This document shows, piece by piece, positions 41,632 through 51,274 of a stretch of DNA of 64,000 nucleotides. The position numbers and the translations under genes were made by a program. The DNA lies in contig JAFRUA010000016.1 in NCBI GenBank assembly GCA_017434855.1, positions 1 through 64,000 on the forward strand, read 5' to 3'. Numbering within the stretch: position 1 is the first letter of the stretch; each line of letters begins with the position of its first letter. The DNA is from Clostridia bacterium. GTDB lineage: Bacteria > Bacillota > Clostridia > Oscillospirales > Acutalibacteraceae. Below the pieces are notes generated by a model. That model was not told where the DNA came from and made no database searches. It worked only from the letters and a program-made list of their open reading frames with translations.

Positions 41632-44337
41632 ATGGATATGGATCATCAAAGCGGCAGCGTTTTTCCGCAGGCCCAGCGCGGCAGCGCCGACGAAGAGGAG
41701 CAGCGGATGCTGTATACGCACCCTGTTGCACCGCAAAGCAATCAGCCGCAGTGGAGTTCCCAATCACCGGCCGCCGCGCCGTCAACGGTTCCGCTGCAGC
41801 CGGCTGCGCCAAACACGGCTCCGCCCGTCACACAACCCGTTACACAGCCAACGGCGCCGGGCCCTGATGGGCCGCAATGGATTTCTCAGGGTGCACCCAG
41901 TCCGGCCGCCGGGCAGCGGACCTTTTCACCCCCCGCGCCGATCGCGCCGCAGGGCGCCGCCCCGGCAAGCGGGCAACCCGGCGTCGGCCTGACGTCGGCG
42001 CAGGTCCAGGCGCAGCGAAAAGCCGGAAAGGTCAACTTCATTGCGCAGGAGTCGGATCAGACCGTCAAATCCATTATCAAAAAGAATACGCTGACCTACT
42101 TTAACCTGATCTTTGCGATCATTGCGGTGTTGCTTTGTATCGTCGGCGCGTTCCGCGACCTGACATTTATGATCGCGGTGGTTTTCAACTCGGTGCTGGG
42201 CATCATTCAGCAACTGCGGTCCAAAAAGGTTCTGGACCAGTTGACCCTGATTTCAAAAACCCGCGTGCAGGCGATCCGTGACGGGAAGCCGACCGCCGTT
42301 CCGGTCGACGACCTGGTGCTGGGCGACGTGGTTTTGCTGGGCGAGGGGCAGCAGATTCCGGCAGACGCCGTGGTGATGAGCGGCGAGGTTGCGGTGAATG
42401 AATCGCTGCTGACCGGCGAAGCGGATGAAATCGAAAAGAAACGCGGCAGCGAGCTGAAATCCGGCAGCTTTATCATCAACGGCAAATGCCAGGCGCGGCT
42501 GACTCACGTCGGCGCCGACTCCTATGCGGCGCAATTGACCGCCAAAGCCAAGGAGTTCAAAAACAAACAGTCCGAAATGATCCGCCACATCGAGCTCATC
42601 ATCAAGGTCGCAGGCATCGCCATCATCCCCATCGGCATCATGCTGCTGATTACAGACATGGTCAAGAACGGCAAACCGTTCAGCGAAAGCATCGTTGCCA
42701 TGGCCGGCGCGGTGATCGGCATGATCCCGCAGGGGCTGTATCTGCTGGTGACCGTTGCGCTGGCGCTGAGCGCCATGCGGCTGGCGCGCAACGAGGTGCT
42801 GCTGCATGACATGCGCAGCATTGAAACGCTGGCCCGGGTGGACGTGCTCTGCGTTGATAAAACCGGCACCATCACCACCAACGAGATGGAGGTCACCGAG
42901 GTGTTTGCCCCGCCCGGCATGAACGAGGCGCAGTTTTATCAATACCGTGACAAAACCGCGGCCTATGTCAACACCATCACAGACAGCAACATCACGATGG
43001 CTGCGCTGCGCAATCATTTCGGCGTCACGGCAAAAATGCACAGCCTGAACATGCTGCCGTTTTCTTCCAAAAACAAGTATTCCCAGATCGAAACGACAAG
43101 CGGTATCTTCCGCCTGGGCGCGCCTGAAATTTTGCTTTCAACGGCAGAATTTGAAAACTGCCGCGCAATGATCGAGGAACGCGCATCCAAGGGCTTCCGT
43201 GTGCTGGCGTTTGTGGAGGTCACGGGCGGGCGCTGCGTTCCGCGCGTGTTTGTCAGTATCAAAAACACCATTCGCAAAAACGCTACCGAAACCTTCCGCT
43301 ACTTTAAGGAGCAGGACGTCAGGATCAAGGTCATTTCCGGCGACAACCCGATGACCGTTTCCAAGGTTGCGCTGCAGGCCGGCATCGACGGCGCCGAAAA
43401 ATATGTGGACGCCAGCACGCTGACCACGCCGGAGCTGGTGCAGGAGGCCGCAACAAAATACACCGTCTTTGGCCGTGTCAAGCCGGAGCAGAAAAAACAA
43501 CTGGTGGATGCGCTCAAGGCCAAAGGGCTGAAAGTCGCGATGACTGGCGACGGCGTCAACGACATTCTGGCCATGAAGCAGGCCGACTGTTCCATCGCCA
43601 TGGGGTCCGGCAGCGACGCCGCGCGCCAGGCCGCGCAGGTTGTGCTGCTTGACGATGACTTTTCGCGCATGCGCAACATCGTGTCGGAAGGCCGGCAGAT
43701 CATCAACAACATCACGCGTTCGGCCACACTGTTCCTTTATAAAAACATCTTTTCCATGCTGTTGGCTATTTTTTCCATCGGTATGGCCTTCTCCTATCCC
43801 CTGCAGCCGCAGCAGGTCTCGCTGGTGTCCATCTTCAACATCGGCATTCCGGCGTTTTTGCTCGCGCTGGAAACCAACATCAGCCGCCAGGAACAAAACT
43901 TTTTGAAAAAGACCATGCTGACAGCCTTACCCTCTTCCATCACCTCGTTCTTTTCGATCGCAGCCATGGTCGTCTTTTATCATGTCTTTGAGATCGACAC
44001 CGTCGATATCGGCGTCGCAAGCACCTATCTGCTTGCCATGGTCGGCTTTATGCTGCTGTATCAGGTATCTTCCAAGCTGAACCTGTATCGTGTGTGCGTT
44101 CTGGTGCTTTGCATTCTCGGCTTTTTGCTGTGCCCGCGAATTCCGATCATATGCAACTTTTTCCCGCTGGATCCGATCTCGCTGCGTCCGCTCATGTTGT
44201 GCGTCGTCTTCGCGTTTGCACAGGCAACCGTCTTCCGCTACATCACCATGCTGTTTGAAACCGCACAGACCCTGCCGGAGCGCATCCGCCAAAAGGTTCT
44301 GGCCGACGAACAAAAGAAACAACAGTCGAAACTGTAA
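41632..44337 (+). CDS. P-type cation-transporting ATPase (CtpE-like)
   Basis: A 901-residue P-type ATPase. Phosphorylation site D409 in CVDKTGTIT, actuator motif LLTGEADEI, and hinge TGDGVNDILAMKQAD are all present. The helix before the P domain reads GMIPQGLYLLVT, resembling the GMVPEG motif of mycobacterial CtpE, a calcium importer, more than the heavy-metal CPx motif. The first 120 residues are an unusual disordered Pro/Gln/Ala-rich extension. The start follows AAGGAG. The stop is 17 bp before the alpha-glucosidase, so the two may share a transcript. The transported ion is inference. Confidence 0.85.
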   Translation: MDMDHQSGSVFPQAQRGSADEEEQRMLYTHPVAPQSNQPQWSSQSPAAAPSTVPLQPAAPNTAPPVTQPVTQPTAPGPDGPQWISQGAPSPAAGQRTFSPPAPIAPQGAAPASGQPGVGLTSAQVQAQRKAGKVNFIAQESDQTVKSIIKKNTLTYFNLIFAIIAVLLCIVGAFRDLTFMIAVVFNSVLGIIQQLRSKKVLDQLTLISKTRVQAIRDGKPTAVPVDDLVLGDVVLLGEGQQIPADAVVMSGEVAVNESLLTGEADEIEKKRGSELKSGSFIINGKCQARLTHVGADSYAAQLTAKAKEFKNKQSEMIRHIELIIKVAGIAIIPIGIMLLITDMVKNGKPFSESIVAMAGAVIGMIPQGLYLLVTVALALSAMRLARNEVLLHDMRSIETLARVDVLCVDKTGTITTNEMEVTEVFAPPGMNEAQFYQYRDKTAAYVNTITDSNITMAALRNHFGVTAKMHSLNMLPFSSKNKYSQIETTSGIFRLGAPEILLSTAEFENCRAMIEERASKGFRVLAFVEVTGGRCVPRVFVSIKNTIRKNATETFRYFKEQDVRIKVISGDNPMTVSKVALQAGIDGAEKYVDASTLTTPELVQEAATKYTVFGRVKPEQKKQLVDALKAKGLKVAMTGDGVNDILAMKQADCSIAMGSGSDAARQAAQVVLLDDDFSRMRNIVSEGRQIINNITRSATLFLYKNIFSMLLAIFSIGMAFSYPLQPQQVSLVSIFNIGIPAFLLALETNISRQEQNFLKKTMLTALPSSITSFFSIAAMVVFYHVFEIDTVDIGVASTYLLAMVGFMLLYQVSSKLNLYRVCVLVLCILGFLLCPRIPIICNFFPLDPISLRPLMLCVVFAFAQATVFRYITMLFETAQTLPERIRQKVLADEQKKQQSKL

Positions 44338-44354
44338 ATGAAAGGATGAGTCCA

Positions 44355-46241
44355 ATGAAAATCACACCGGAAAGCACCCTGAAAGACGTAATGCAAACCC
44401 CGGTCGGCAGCGACCTGGTGGCCATGGTGGCTTATCACGCCGGTATCCCCGACGCCGTGATCCACAATCCCCTAGTGGGTAAAATGAAACTCAAGCTGAT
44501 CCCGAAGCTGCTGGGCGACAAGCTGCCGCCGGCCACGATCGAGCATCTGTGCAAGCTGCTTTGCTATACGCCGGAAAAGGTCGTCACCAAGGACGAGGTG
44601 GACCCGAAATGGTGGAAGGAATCCGTCATTTATCAGATTTATCCCCGCTCCTTCTGCGATTCCAACGGCGACGGCATCGGCGACCTGCGCGGCATCATTT
44701 CCAAGCTGGATTATCTCAAAGACCTTGGCGTGGACGTGCTGTGGCTCAGCCCGATCTATGATTCGCCGAACGACGACATGGGCTATGACATCCGCGACTA
44801 TCGCAAGATCATGACCGAATTCGGCACGATGGACGACTTTGACGAAATGCTGGAGGGCATCCACGCCCGCGGCATGAAGCTGGTCATGGACCTGGTGGTG
44901 AACCATACCTCTGACGAACACGAGTGGTTCCAAAAGGCGCTGGCCGGCGACGAAAAGTACAAGAACTTCTATATCTTCCGCAAGGGCAAAGGCCCCGACG
45001 TGCCGCCGAACAACTGGAGCTCGCTGTTTTCCGGCTCTGCATGGAACTATTATCCGGAGCTGGACGAATGGGCGCTGCACCTGTTTTCCAAAAAGCAGAT
45101 GGACCTCAACTGGGAAAATCCCGACGTCCGCGCCGAGGTGGCGGACATGGTCTGCTGGTGGCTGGAAAAGGGCGTGGACGGCTTCCGCATGGACGTCATC
45201 AACCTGATTTCCAAAACGCCGGACCTGCCGGACGGCAACCCGCTGGTGGGCGAAGTCATCGGCTACGGCGGCGAGCACTATTTCTGGGGTCCGCGCCTGC
45301 AGGAGTATCTGCATGAGCTGAACGAAAACGCCTTCAAAAAGTTCCCGGACAGCTTCTGCGTCGGGGAAACGGGCGGCATCGGCGTTGAGATGGCAAAGTA
45401 CCTGATCGACGACTCGCGCGAAGAGATCCGCGAGACCTTCCTGTTCGACCAGTTGGAAAACCCGGGCAAAGAGCGCTGGAGCGACTACCGCTACGACCTC
45501 AAGTATCTCAAGCAGCTTTTCACAAAGTATCAGCTTGAACTGCACGGCTCCTCCTGGCCGACCCTCGTCATCGAGAACCACGACAACCCGCGCATGACGT
45601 CCAAGGTCAACCCCGACCCGCTGTATCGCAAGCCGCTGTCAAAGCTCATCGGCGCGATGCTGCTCACCGGCCGCGGCACGCCGTACATCTTTGAAGGTCA
45701 GGAGATCGGCATGATGAACTGCGCGTTCCGCGACATGCGCGAGATCCGTGACGTGGAATCCATCAACAAATATGCTGCACTGATCGAAAAGGGTGTTCCG
45801 CGTGACAAGGCGTGGAAAACCATCCTCGCCGGCTCCCGCGACCATGGCCGCACACCGATGTGCTGGAATGCCGAAACAAACGCCGGCTTCACGACCGGCA
45901 CGCCGTGGATCCGCGTCAACGGCGATTTCAAGGAATGCAACGTCGAGACCGAGCTGCGCGACGCCACCAGCGTGCTCAATTATTTCCGTGCTTTGATTGC
46001 CCTGCGCAAAGAGAACAAGGAGACCCTCGTCTACGGCGACTTTTTCCCGCTGAAGACCAACGACAAGACGTTTTGCCTGTTCCGTGACAGCAAATACGGC
46101 CGGTTCTATATCGAAATGAATCTGACGCAGAACAAGGTCAAACGTCCGCGCGCGGCACAGGGCGACTGCGTGCTGTCAAACTACACGACCCTGACGACCG
46201 ACCTACGGCCGTATGAGGTCAACATCTATCAGGTCAGATAA
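44355..46241 (+). CDS. GH13 alpha-glucosidase (oligo-1,6-glucosidase type)
   Basis: A 628-residue enzyme. The N-terminal 80 residues are a small helical module (TLKDVMQTPVG...), followed by the barrel from WWKESVIYQIYPRSF. Catalytic nucleophile D280 in GFRMDVINL, acid/base E338 in VGETGGIG and transition-state stabiliser D410 in ENHDNPR. Region VNHTSDEHEWF and the QMDLNWENP block fit GH13 subfamily 31 (alpha-glucosidase or oligo-1,6-glucosidase). No signal peptide. ATG 44355 has AAAGGATGA 6-12 bp upstream; ATG 44346 lies inside that site. The helical module is absent from typical MalL and recurs at termini of other glycosidases in Clostridia. Confidence 0.93.
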   Translation: MKITPESTLKDVMQTPVGSDLVAMVAYHAGIPDAVIHNPLVGKMKLKLIPKLLGDKLPPATIEHLCKLLCYTPEKVVTKDEVDPKWWKESVIYQIYPRSFCDSNGDGIGDLRGIISKLDYLKDLGVDVLWLSPIYDSPNDDMGYDIRDYRKIMTEFGTMDDFDEMLEGIHARGMKLVMDLVVNHTSDEHEWFQKALAGDEKYKNFYIFRKGKGPDVPPNNWSSLFSGSAWNYYPELDEWALHLFSKKQMDLNWENPDVRAEVADMVCWWLEKGVDGFRMDVINLISKTPDLPDGNPLVGEVIGYGGEHYFWGPRLQEYLHELNENAFKKFPDSFCVGETGGIGVEMAKYLIDDSREEIRETFLFDQLENPGKERWSDYRYDLKYLKQLFTKYQLELHGSSWPTLVIENHDNPRMTSKVNPDPLYRKPLSKLIGAMLLTGRGTPYIFEGQEIGMMNCAFRDMREIRDVESINKYAALIEKGVPRDKAWKTILAGSRDHGRTPMCWNAETNAGFTTGTPWIRVNGDFKECNVETELRDATSVLNYFRALIALRKENKETLVYGDFFPLKTNDKTFCLFRDSKYGRFYIEMNLTQNKVKRPRAAQGDCVLSNYTTLTTDLRPYEVNIYQVR

Positions 46242-46258
46242 ATCAAATCAAATCAAAT

Positions 46259-46306
46259 AAACACAGGGTACGGAGACTTGTTCAACCTTCGTACCCTGTG
46301 TTTTTA
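46259..46306. terminator. Bidirectional terminator
   Basis: 14-bp perfect stem AAACACAGGGTACG with CGTACCCTGTGTTT (46259-46272 and 46290-46303), T tract on the right. It serves the alpha-glucosidase and the end of the histidine operon. Confidence 0.88.
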
Positions 46307-46333
46307 TTGTTGGAAAGTGCTGCGGCACCCGAT

Positions 46334-47296
46334 TCATTTCACCGGGATGTGCCAGTCATAGTCCGGCAGCCATTCGCCGGTCTGAAAGTTCCGCGCGCGG
46401 AACACGATCTCGTTTTCATAGCATTCGACCATGCAGCCGATGCCGCTGTCGTTGTTGCCGCCGTCTTTGTTCTTGACGGTCAGCGACGGCAGATTGACCA
46501 TACGGATGTTGCCGTATTCCTCATAGGTATAGTCGCCGAAGCCCGTGTGCAGGTGCCCGGTGATGAGGATCACGTTGTCATACTTTTGCAGCGTTTCATT
46601 GATCCGGTCGCTCTGCTTGCCGACCGAGCCGGCGGAATCGATCGGGCTGCCCCAGGTGTCGGGCAGGCCGTGGGTATTTTTCAGCGGCTGATGCAGCACC
46701 ACAAAGGTCGGGTGGCCCCTTTCCCCCGCCAGCTCGCTGTCAAGCCAGGCAAGCTGTTCATCACTGAGAAAGCTCTCTTCAAACATCGTGCGGTCGGAAC
46801 CTAGAACGATGAATTTGTAGCCGTTCAGCACGATGGAATAGTGATAGCTGTCAAAGGCGTCGTTTTCATTGAGCGCGTTGGAAAAAGCCGAAAACCGCGC
46901 CAAGCTCTGCTGATAGATACGCAGGCGGATGTCGTGATTGCCTTCCGCGTTGATGTACGGGCAGCCGAGACCGCCGAGCTTTTCATAGATGTACTGATAC
47001 TCGATGGCAAGGCCGTTTTCGGCGATGTCGCCGGCCATCACCACCGCGTCCAAAGGAACCGCCGCATTGTGCAAATCCTCGCACACCGCGTCAAAGGCAG
47101 GCACGCGCTTCAGCAGATAGTTCGACACCTGCGGGTCGGCGATCGCCGCGAAGTAAAGCTGCACCTTGTCCGGGTCCGTCGGCGCGATGGGCGCATCGTT
47201 CGCCGGGGCCTGATACGGCGTGACGGCGTACATCATGGAAATCAGCAGCGTAAAGAGCTTGTAACAGAGCCTTCCGACGATGGTCTTGAGTATCAT
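46334..47296 (-). CDS. Exported metallophosphoesterase at the end of the his operon
   Basis: A 320-residue calcineurin-like phosphoesterase with an N-terminal signal anchor (about 6-28). Metal motifs: ADPQ (D-x-H replaced by D-P-Q, near residue 54), AGDIAENG, AEGNHD, LHQP and TGHLHTG. It acts outside the membrane. It starts in a 4-bp overlap with the acetyltransferase gene, so it belongs to the his transcript. Histidinol-phosphate phosphatase is missing from the operon, but this protein's export signal argues against that role. The missing His in the first motif is a deviation from the family. Confidence 0.8.
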   Translation of the reverse strand: MILKTIVGRLCYKLFTLLISMMYAVTPYQAPANDAPIAPTDPDKVQLYFAAIADPQVSNYLLKRVPAFDAVCEDLHNAAVPLDAVVMAGDIAENGLAIEYQYIYEKLGGLGCPYINAEGNHDIRLRIYQQSLARFSAFSNALNENDAFDSYHYSIVLNGYKFIVLGSDRTMFEESFLSDEQLAWLDSELAGERGHPTFVVLHQPLKNTHGLPDTWGSPIDSAGSVGKQSDRINETLQKYDNVILITGHLHTGFGDYTYEEYGNIRMVNLPSLTVKNKDGGNNDSGIGCMVECYENEIVFRARNFQTGEWLPDYDWHIPVK

Positions 47297-47931
47297 GCAA
47301 GGTCCTCCTTTTGAATGATATCCGCCGGAATCATGCGGTCTTTATAGTAGAACTGCACGTCCCGGTCCCCGATCTCACGCAGCACGCGGCAGGGATTGCC
47401 CACGGCGACGACGTTCGCAGGGATGTCCTTTGTGACGACCGACCCGGCGCCGATCACCGTGTTGTCACCGATGGTCACACCGGGCAAAATGATCGCGCCT
47501 GCGCCGATCCAGCAGTTCTTGCCGATGTGCACCGGCATGTTGTACTGGTATTCGCGTTCGCGCAGCGCCGGCAGAATCGGGTGCGCCGCCGTGGCAACGG
47601 TCACGTTCGGCGCAAACATGGTGTGGTCGCCGACGTAAATGTGCGTATCGTCCACCAGCGTCAGGTTGAAGTTGGCGTAGATGTGGCTGCCGAAATGGAC
47701 GTGGTGCGCCCCCATATTGGAATACATCGGCGATTCGATATAGCACCCCTCGCCGATTTCAGCGAACATCTTTTTCATCATGCGCTGCCTTGAAAGCAAC
47801 CGCACGGGCGAAATCCTGTTGAAGCGTTTCAGCCGCGCAAGATAACGAAGCTGCCTGATAATGATTTTCGGGTCGTTCGGCAGATACAGCTCGCCGGTGT
47901 GTAATTTATCCCGTTCCGACATATCAATCAC
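47293..47931 (-). CDS. Hexapeptide-repeat O-acetyltransferase (LacA/Maa-like)
   Basis: A 212-residue left-handed beta-helix acyltransferase. The hexapeptide turns include IGEGCYIESP, HVHFGSHIYANFN and VGDHTMFAPNV, the catalytic His in ATAAHPILP (about residue 115), and the C-terminal GAGAIILPGVTIGDNTVIGAGSV coil typical of maltose/galactoside acetyltransferases. It would transfer acetyl from acetyl-CoA to a sugar hydroxyl. The start may be GTG 47931 (GGAAGGA 4 bp upstream) or ATG 47922 (13 bp); both fit poorly. It follows hisIE by 12 bp and overlaps the phosphoesterase by 4 bp. A role in histidine synthesis is unlikely. Confidence 0.82.
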   Translation of the reverse strand: MIDMSERDKLHTGELYLPNDPKIIIRQLRYLARLKRFNRISPVRLLSRQRMMKKMFAEIGEGCYIESPMYSNMGAHHVHFGSHIYANFNLTLVDDTHIYVGDHTMFAPNVTVATAAHPILPALREREYQYNMPVHIGKNCWIGAGAIILPGVTIGDNTVIGAGSVVTKDIPANVVAVGNPCRVLREIGDRDVQFYYKDRMIPADIIQKEDLA

Positions 47932-47943
47932 TTGATCCTTCCG

Positions 47944-48591
47944 TCAGGTCATCTTTTCCTGCTTGATCTTTTTGTCAATAACGTGGCGCGACGCCAGCTC
48001 CTGCATGACGTCGTCGATGGAAATGCCGGCCTCGGTCATCAGGACGAGAACATGGTACACCAAATCGGCAATCTCATAGACTGTGTCTTTTTTGTCCTCC
48101 GCCTTTGCGGCGATGATGACCTCGGTGCATTCCTCGCCCACCTTTTTGAGGATCTTGTCAAGGCCCTTTTCAAACAGATAGGTCGTGTAGGACCCCTCTT
48201 TCTTTTCGGTCTTGCGCCCGGCGATCAGCGTCATCAGGTCCTGCAGGCTGAACGTGTCGCGGCTGTCGCTTTGAAAAACGGCGTCGTTGAAGCAGCTCAC
48301 CGTGCCCTTGTGGCAGGCCGGGCCGTCCGGGTCCACCATCACCACCAGCGCGTCCCTGTCACAGTCCGCCGTGATGGAAACGATGTGCTGATAGTTGCCG
48401 CTGGTTTCGCCCTTGAGCCACAGCGCCTGCCGCGACCGGCTCCAGAAGCAGGTCAGCTCCTTTTCCAGAGAAATGGCCAGGCTCTCTTTGTTCATGTACG
48501 CCAGCGTGAGCACCTGTTTGGTTTTTGCGTCCACCACAATGGCCGGGATGAGTCCCCTGTCGTCAAATTTCAGTTCATTGATGTCAAGCAT
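47944..48591 (-). CDS. hisIE: Bifunctional phosphoribosyl-AMP cyclohydrolase / phosphoribosyl-ATP pyrophosphatase
   Basis: A 215-residue HisIE fusion carrying out steps 2 and 3 of histidine synthesis. The HisI part (1-110) has [24 protein letters not shown] and the zinc ligands D-C-D-R-D and C-H-K-G. The HisE part (115-205) has [14 protein letters not shown] and the [13 protein letters not shown] metal-binding helix. It follows hisF by 10 bp, the only clear non-overlapping junction inside the his genes. Confidence 0.97.
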   Translation of the reverse strand: MLDINELKFDDRGLIPAIVVDAKTKQVLTLAYMNKESLAISLEKELTCFWSRSRQALWLKGETSGNYQHIVSITADCDRDALVVMVDPDGPACHKGTVSCFNDAVFQSDSRDTFSLQDLMTLIAGRKTEKKEGSYTTYLFEKGLDKILKKVGEECTEVIIAAKAEDKKDTVYEIADLVYHVLVLMTEAGISIDDVMQELASRHVIDKKIKQEKMT

Positions 48592-48601
48592 ATCGCACCT
48601 C

Positions 48602-49360
48602 TCATAATCTCACGGGAATGTTGTTTCGTTTCATTTCGCGCTTCAGGTCGGCGATGGCCACCTCGCCAAAGTGGAAGATCGACGCGGCCAGGCCGGCGTC
48701 CACCTTCGGCAGCGTTTGGAACAGCGTGATAAAATCCTCGATCTTGCCGGCGCCGCCCGAGGCGATCACCGGGACCGAGACCACGTCGCACACCGCACGC
48801 AGCATTTCCAGATCAAAGCCGCCCTTGACGCCGTCGGTGTCGATGGAATTGAGCACGATCTCCCCCGCCCCGCGCTCCACGCCGGAGCGGATCCATTCAA
48901 TCGCCTCCATGCCGGTGTTCTCACGCCCGCCCTTGGCATAGACGCGAAACACGCCGTCCACCCGCTTGACGTCGGCCGACAGGACCACGCACTGGCTGCC
49001 GTAGCGCTTCGCCGCCTCGTCGATCAGCGACGGATTGCGGATCGCGCCGGAGTTGACGCTGACCTTGTCGGCCCCGCATTTGAGCACGCGGTCAAAGTCC
49101 GCCACCGTGTTGATGCCGCCGCCCACCGTCAGCGGAATAAAGACCTTTTTTGCCGTTTCGGTCAGAATGTCCGCAAACAGGCTGCGCCCTTCTGCCGAGG
49201 CCGTGATGTCATAAAATACCAGCTCGTCCGCGCCGCAGGAGGAATAAAACTCCGCCAGCGCCACCGGCGACGAGACGTCGGCCAGTCCCTCAAAATTGAC
49301 GCCCTTGACCACGCGCCCGTTGCGGACGTCCAGACAGGGAATAATGCGTTTTGTGATCAT
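48602..49360 (-). CDS. hisF: Imidazole glycerol phosphate synthase, cyclase subunit
   Basis: A 252-residue (beta/alpha)8 cyclase. [17 protein letters not shown] holds the catalytic Asp (11) and phosphate loop; the second catalytic Asp is in VLSADVKR (about 130). Other marks are [19 protein letters not shown] and PVIASGGAG. It combines with HisH to make IGP and AICAR from PRFAR and ammonia. It overlaps hisA by 4 bp. Confidence 0.98.
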   Translation of the reverse strand: MITKRIIPCLDVRNGRVVKGVNFEGLADVSSPVALAEFYSSCGADELVFYDITASAEGRSLFADILTETAKKVFIPLTVGGGINTVADFDRVLKCGADKVSVNSGAIRNPSLIDEAAKRYGSQCVVLSADVKRVDGVFRVYAKGGRENTGMEAIEWIRSGVERGAGEIVLNSIDTDGVKGGFDLEMLRAVCDVVSVPVIASGGAGKIEDFITLFQTLPKVDAGLAASIFHFGEVAIADLKREMKRNNIPVRL

Positions 49361-50070
49361 TTTGCCACCTCGATCGCTTCTTTCAAATCAATGGCGCCGG
49401 TGTAATACGCCTTGCCGATGATCGCGCCGTACAGGTCCATTGCCCGCAGCGCCTTGACGTCGTCAAGCGACGACACGCCGCCGGATGCCTCGATGTTCAG
49501 CGAAAACCGACCGGACAGTTCCCGGTAAAGCACACGGTTGGTGCCCTGCATGGCGCCGTCTTTTGAGATATCGGTGACGATGAGCGTTCCGACGCCGAGG
49601 GCCTGCATCTTTTCACAGAACGCGAATGCGTCAAACGCGCTTTGCTCCTTCCAGCCCTTGATGGCCACAAAGCCGTCTTTGATGTCCACGCCGACGGCAA
49701 TGCGTTCGCCGTACCGCGCCACGCACTCGCGCAAAAACGCCTCGTCCGTCACCGCCGCCGTACCGAGGATCACGCGGTCGATCCCGGCGTCGAGGTACCG
49801 CGCAACGACGTCCATCGAGCGCACACCGCCGCCGATCTCGCAAAACAGGCCGCTTTCGTTTTTGATCCGCAGCACGGTGTCCAGATTCGGCGTGCCGCCG
49901 TCCCGGGCGCCCTCCAGGTCCACCAGGTGGATCGCCTCGGCGCCGCAGCGTTTGAAGTCCAGCGCCACTTCGGCGGGGTTGTCATTGTAAACGGTCATTT
50001 GATCGTAGTCGCCGCGAAACAGGCGCACCGCCTTGCCCTGCACCAGATCGATCGCGGGGAACAGAATCAT
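49357..50070 (-). CDS. hisA: ProFAR isomerase
   Basis: A 237-residue (beta/alpha)8 isomerase of step 4. FPAIDLVQGKAVRLFRGDY has the catalytic Asp (8), EIGGGVRSMDVV and the second Asp in VTDISKDGAMQG are in place. It resembles hisF in fold, as expected of the ancient duplication. Overlaps hisH by 4 bp and hisF by 4 bp. Confidence 0.98.
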   Translation of the reverse strand: MILFPAIDLVQGKAVRLFRGDYDQMTVYNDNPAEVALDFKRCGAEAIHLVDLEGARDGGTPNLDTVLRIKNESGLFCEIGGGVRSMDVVARYLDAGIDRVILGTAAVTDEAFLRECVARYGERIAVGVDIKDGFVAIKGWKEQSAFDAFAFCEKMQALGVGTLIVTDISKDGAMQGTNRVLYRELSGRFSLNIEASGGVSSLDDVKALRAMDLYGAIIGKAYYTGAIDLKEAIEVAK

Positions 50071-50687
50071 GCGCCCACCCCCAGTTCACAGAACGCGCGC
50101 AGGATCGCAAGGCCCACGTCGCCGCTTTTTTCCGGGTGGAACTGACAGCCGAAGACGTTCCCCTGCTGCACTGCCGCCGTCAATGGCGCGCCGTATTCAC
50201 AGTCGGCGATCACCGCGTCGGCGCAATTCGCCGCATAATAGGAATGCACAAAATAAACGAAGTCGCCGTCATGGATGTATTTGAACAGCGGGCTGTCCTG
50301 TTTGAACTGCAGGGCGTTCCAGCCGATCTGCGGGATTTTCAGCGCTGCGGGGATCACGTCAGCGATCGGGCGCACGTCGCCCGCGATCAGGCCGAGCCCG
50401 TCCCAGACGCCGAATTCATAGCTTTTTTCAAACAGCAGCTGCATCCCGAGGCAGATGCCCATCACCGGCGTGCCTGCGGCGGCGACCGCTTTCACCACGT
50501 CGCCAAGGCCGGTGTCTTTGAGTTTTTGCGCCGCGTCCGCAAACGCGCCCACCCCGGGCAGGATCACCCGGTCCGCACTCCGGATCACCGCCGGGTCGCC
50601 CGTCACCACGGCATCCTCGCCGATGGCGCCGAAGGAGCATTGCAGCGAAAACAGATTGCCGACGCCGTAATCAACGATCGCAGTCAT
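50067..50687 (-). CDS. hisH: Imidazole glycerol phosphate synthase, glutaminase subunit
   Basis: A 206-residue class I glutamine amidotransferase. Nucleophile Cys in GICLGMQLL (about residue 80), and His/Glu in FHPEKSG (about 186-188). The ATG lies in a TGATG overlap with hisB; an upstream extension of the frame runs into hisB coding sequence and is spurious. It supplies ammonia to HisF. Confidence 0.97.
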   Translation of the reverse strand: MTAIVDYGVGNLFSLQCSFGAIGEDAVVTGDPAVIRSADRVILPGVGAFADAAQKLKDTGLGDVVKAVAAAGTPVMGICLGMQLLFEKSYEFGVWDGLGLIAGDVRPIADVIPAALKIPQIGWNALQFKQDSPLFKYIHDGDFVYFVHSYYAANCADAVIADCEYGAPLTAAVQQGNVFGCQFHPEKSGDVGLAILRAFCELGVGA

Positions 50688-51274
50688 CAAAGCACTCCCT
50701 TCGTGGACGGGATCTCGTCCCGGTGCGCCGCGTCGATCTTCACCGCTGCGGCAAGGCTGCGGCCAAAGGACTTGAACGCGCCCTCGATGATGTGGTGGGT
50801 GTTGCTGCCGGCAAGCTGCCGGATGTGCAGCGCGCACGGGCAGTTGCGCACAAAGCCGAGGAAGAATTCCTCCACCAGTTCGGTGTCAAAGTCGCCGACC
50901 TTCTGCGCCGGAAGCGTCAGGTCAAACGCAAGACACGCGCGGCCGGACAGGTCGATCGCCGTCAGAATCAGCGCCTCGTCCATCGGCAGCAGCATACTGC
51001 CGTAGCGGGTGATGCCCTTTTTGCTGCCAAGGCATTCATTGACCGCCTGTCCGAGGACGATGGCAATGTCCTCCACGCTGTGGTGGAAGTCGACCTGGGT
51101 GTCGCCCTTGCAGGTCACGGTCAGGTCAAACCCGCCGTGCTTCGCAAACAACGTCAGCATATGGTCAAGGAAACCGACGCCGGTATCCACCGTGCTGCTG
51201 CCGCTGCCGTCCAGCGAAAGGGTCAGCGTGATGTCGGTTTCTGCGGTTTTGCGTGTGATGGTCGTTGTTCTCAT
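50687..51274 (-). CDS. hisB: Imidazoleglycerol-phosphate dehydratase
   Basis: A 195-residue monofunctional IGPD (no phosphatase domain). The two metal-binding motifs DFHHSVEDI and the later FRNCPCALHIR/N-x-x-H-H region (GSNTHHIIEGAFK) are intact. It performs step 6. Overlaps hisC by 4 bp. The lack of a fused phosphatase means histidinol phosphate must be dephosphorylated by a gene outside the window. Confidence 0.97.
   Translation of the reverse strand: MRTTTITRKTAETDITLTLSLDGSGSSTVDTGVGFLDHMLTLFAKHGGFDLTVTCKGDTQVDFHHSVEDIAIVLGQAVNECLGSKKGITRYGSMLLPMDEALILTAIDLSGRACLAFDLTLPAQKVGDFDTELVEEFFLGFVRNCPCALHIRQLAGSNTHHIIEGAFKSFGRSLAAAVKIDAAHRDEIPSTKGVL

Noticed and set aside
46334..47296. Missing histidinol-phosphate phosphatase
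   Set aside because: The N-terminal signal anchor places the enzyme outside the cell, and it is not a PHP or HAD fold.
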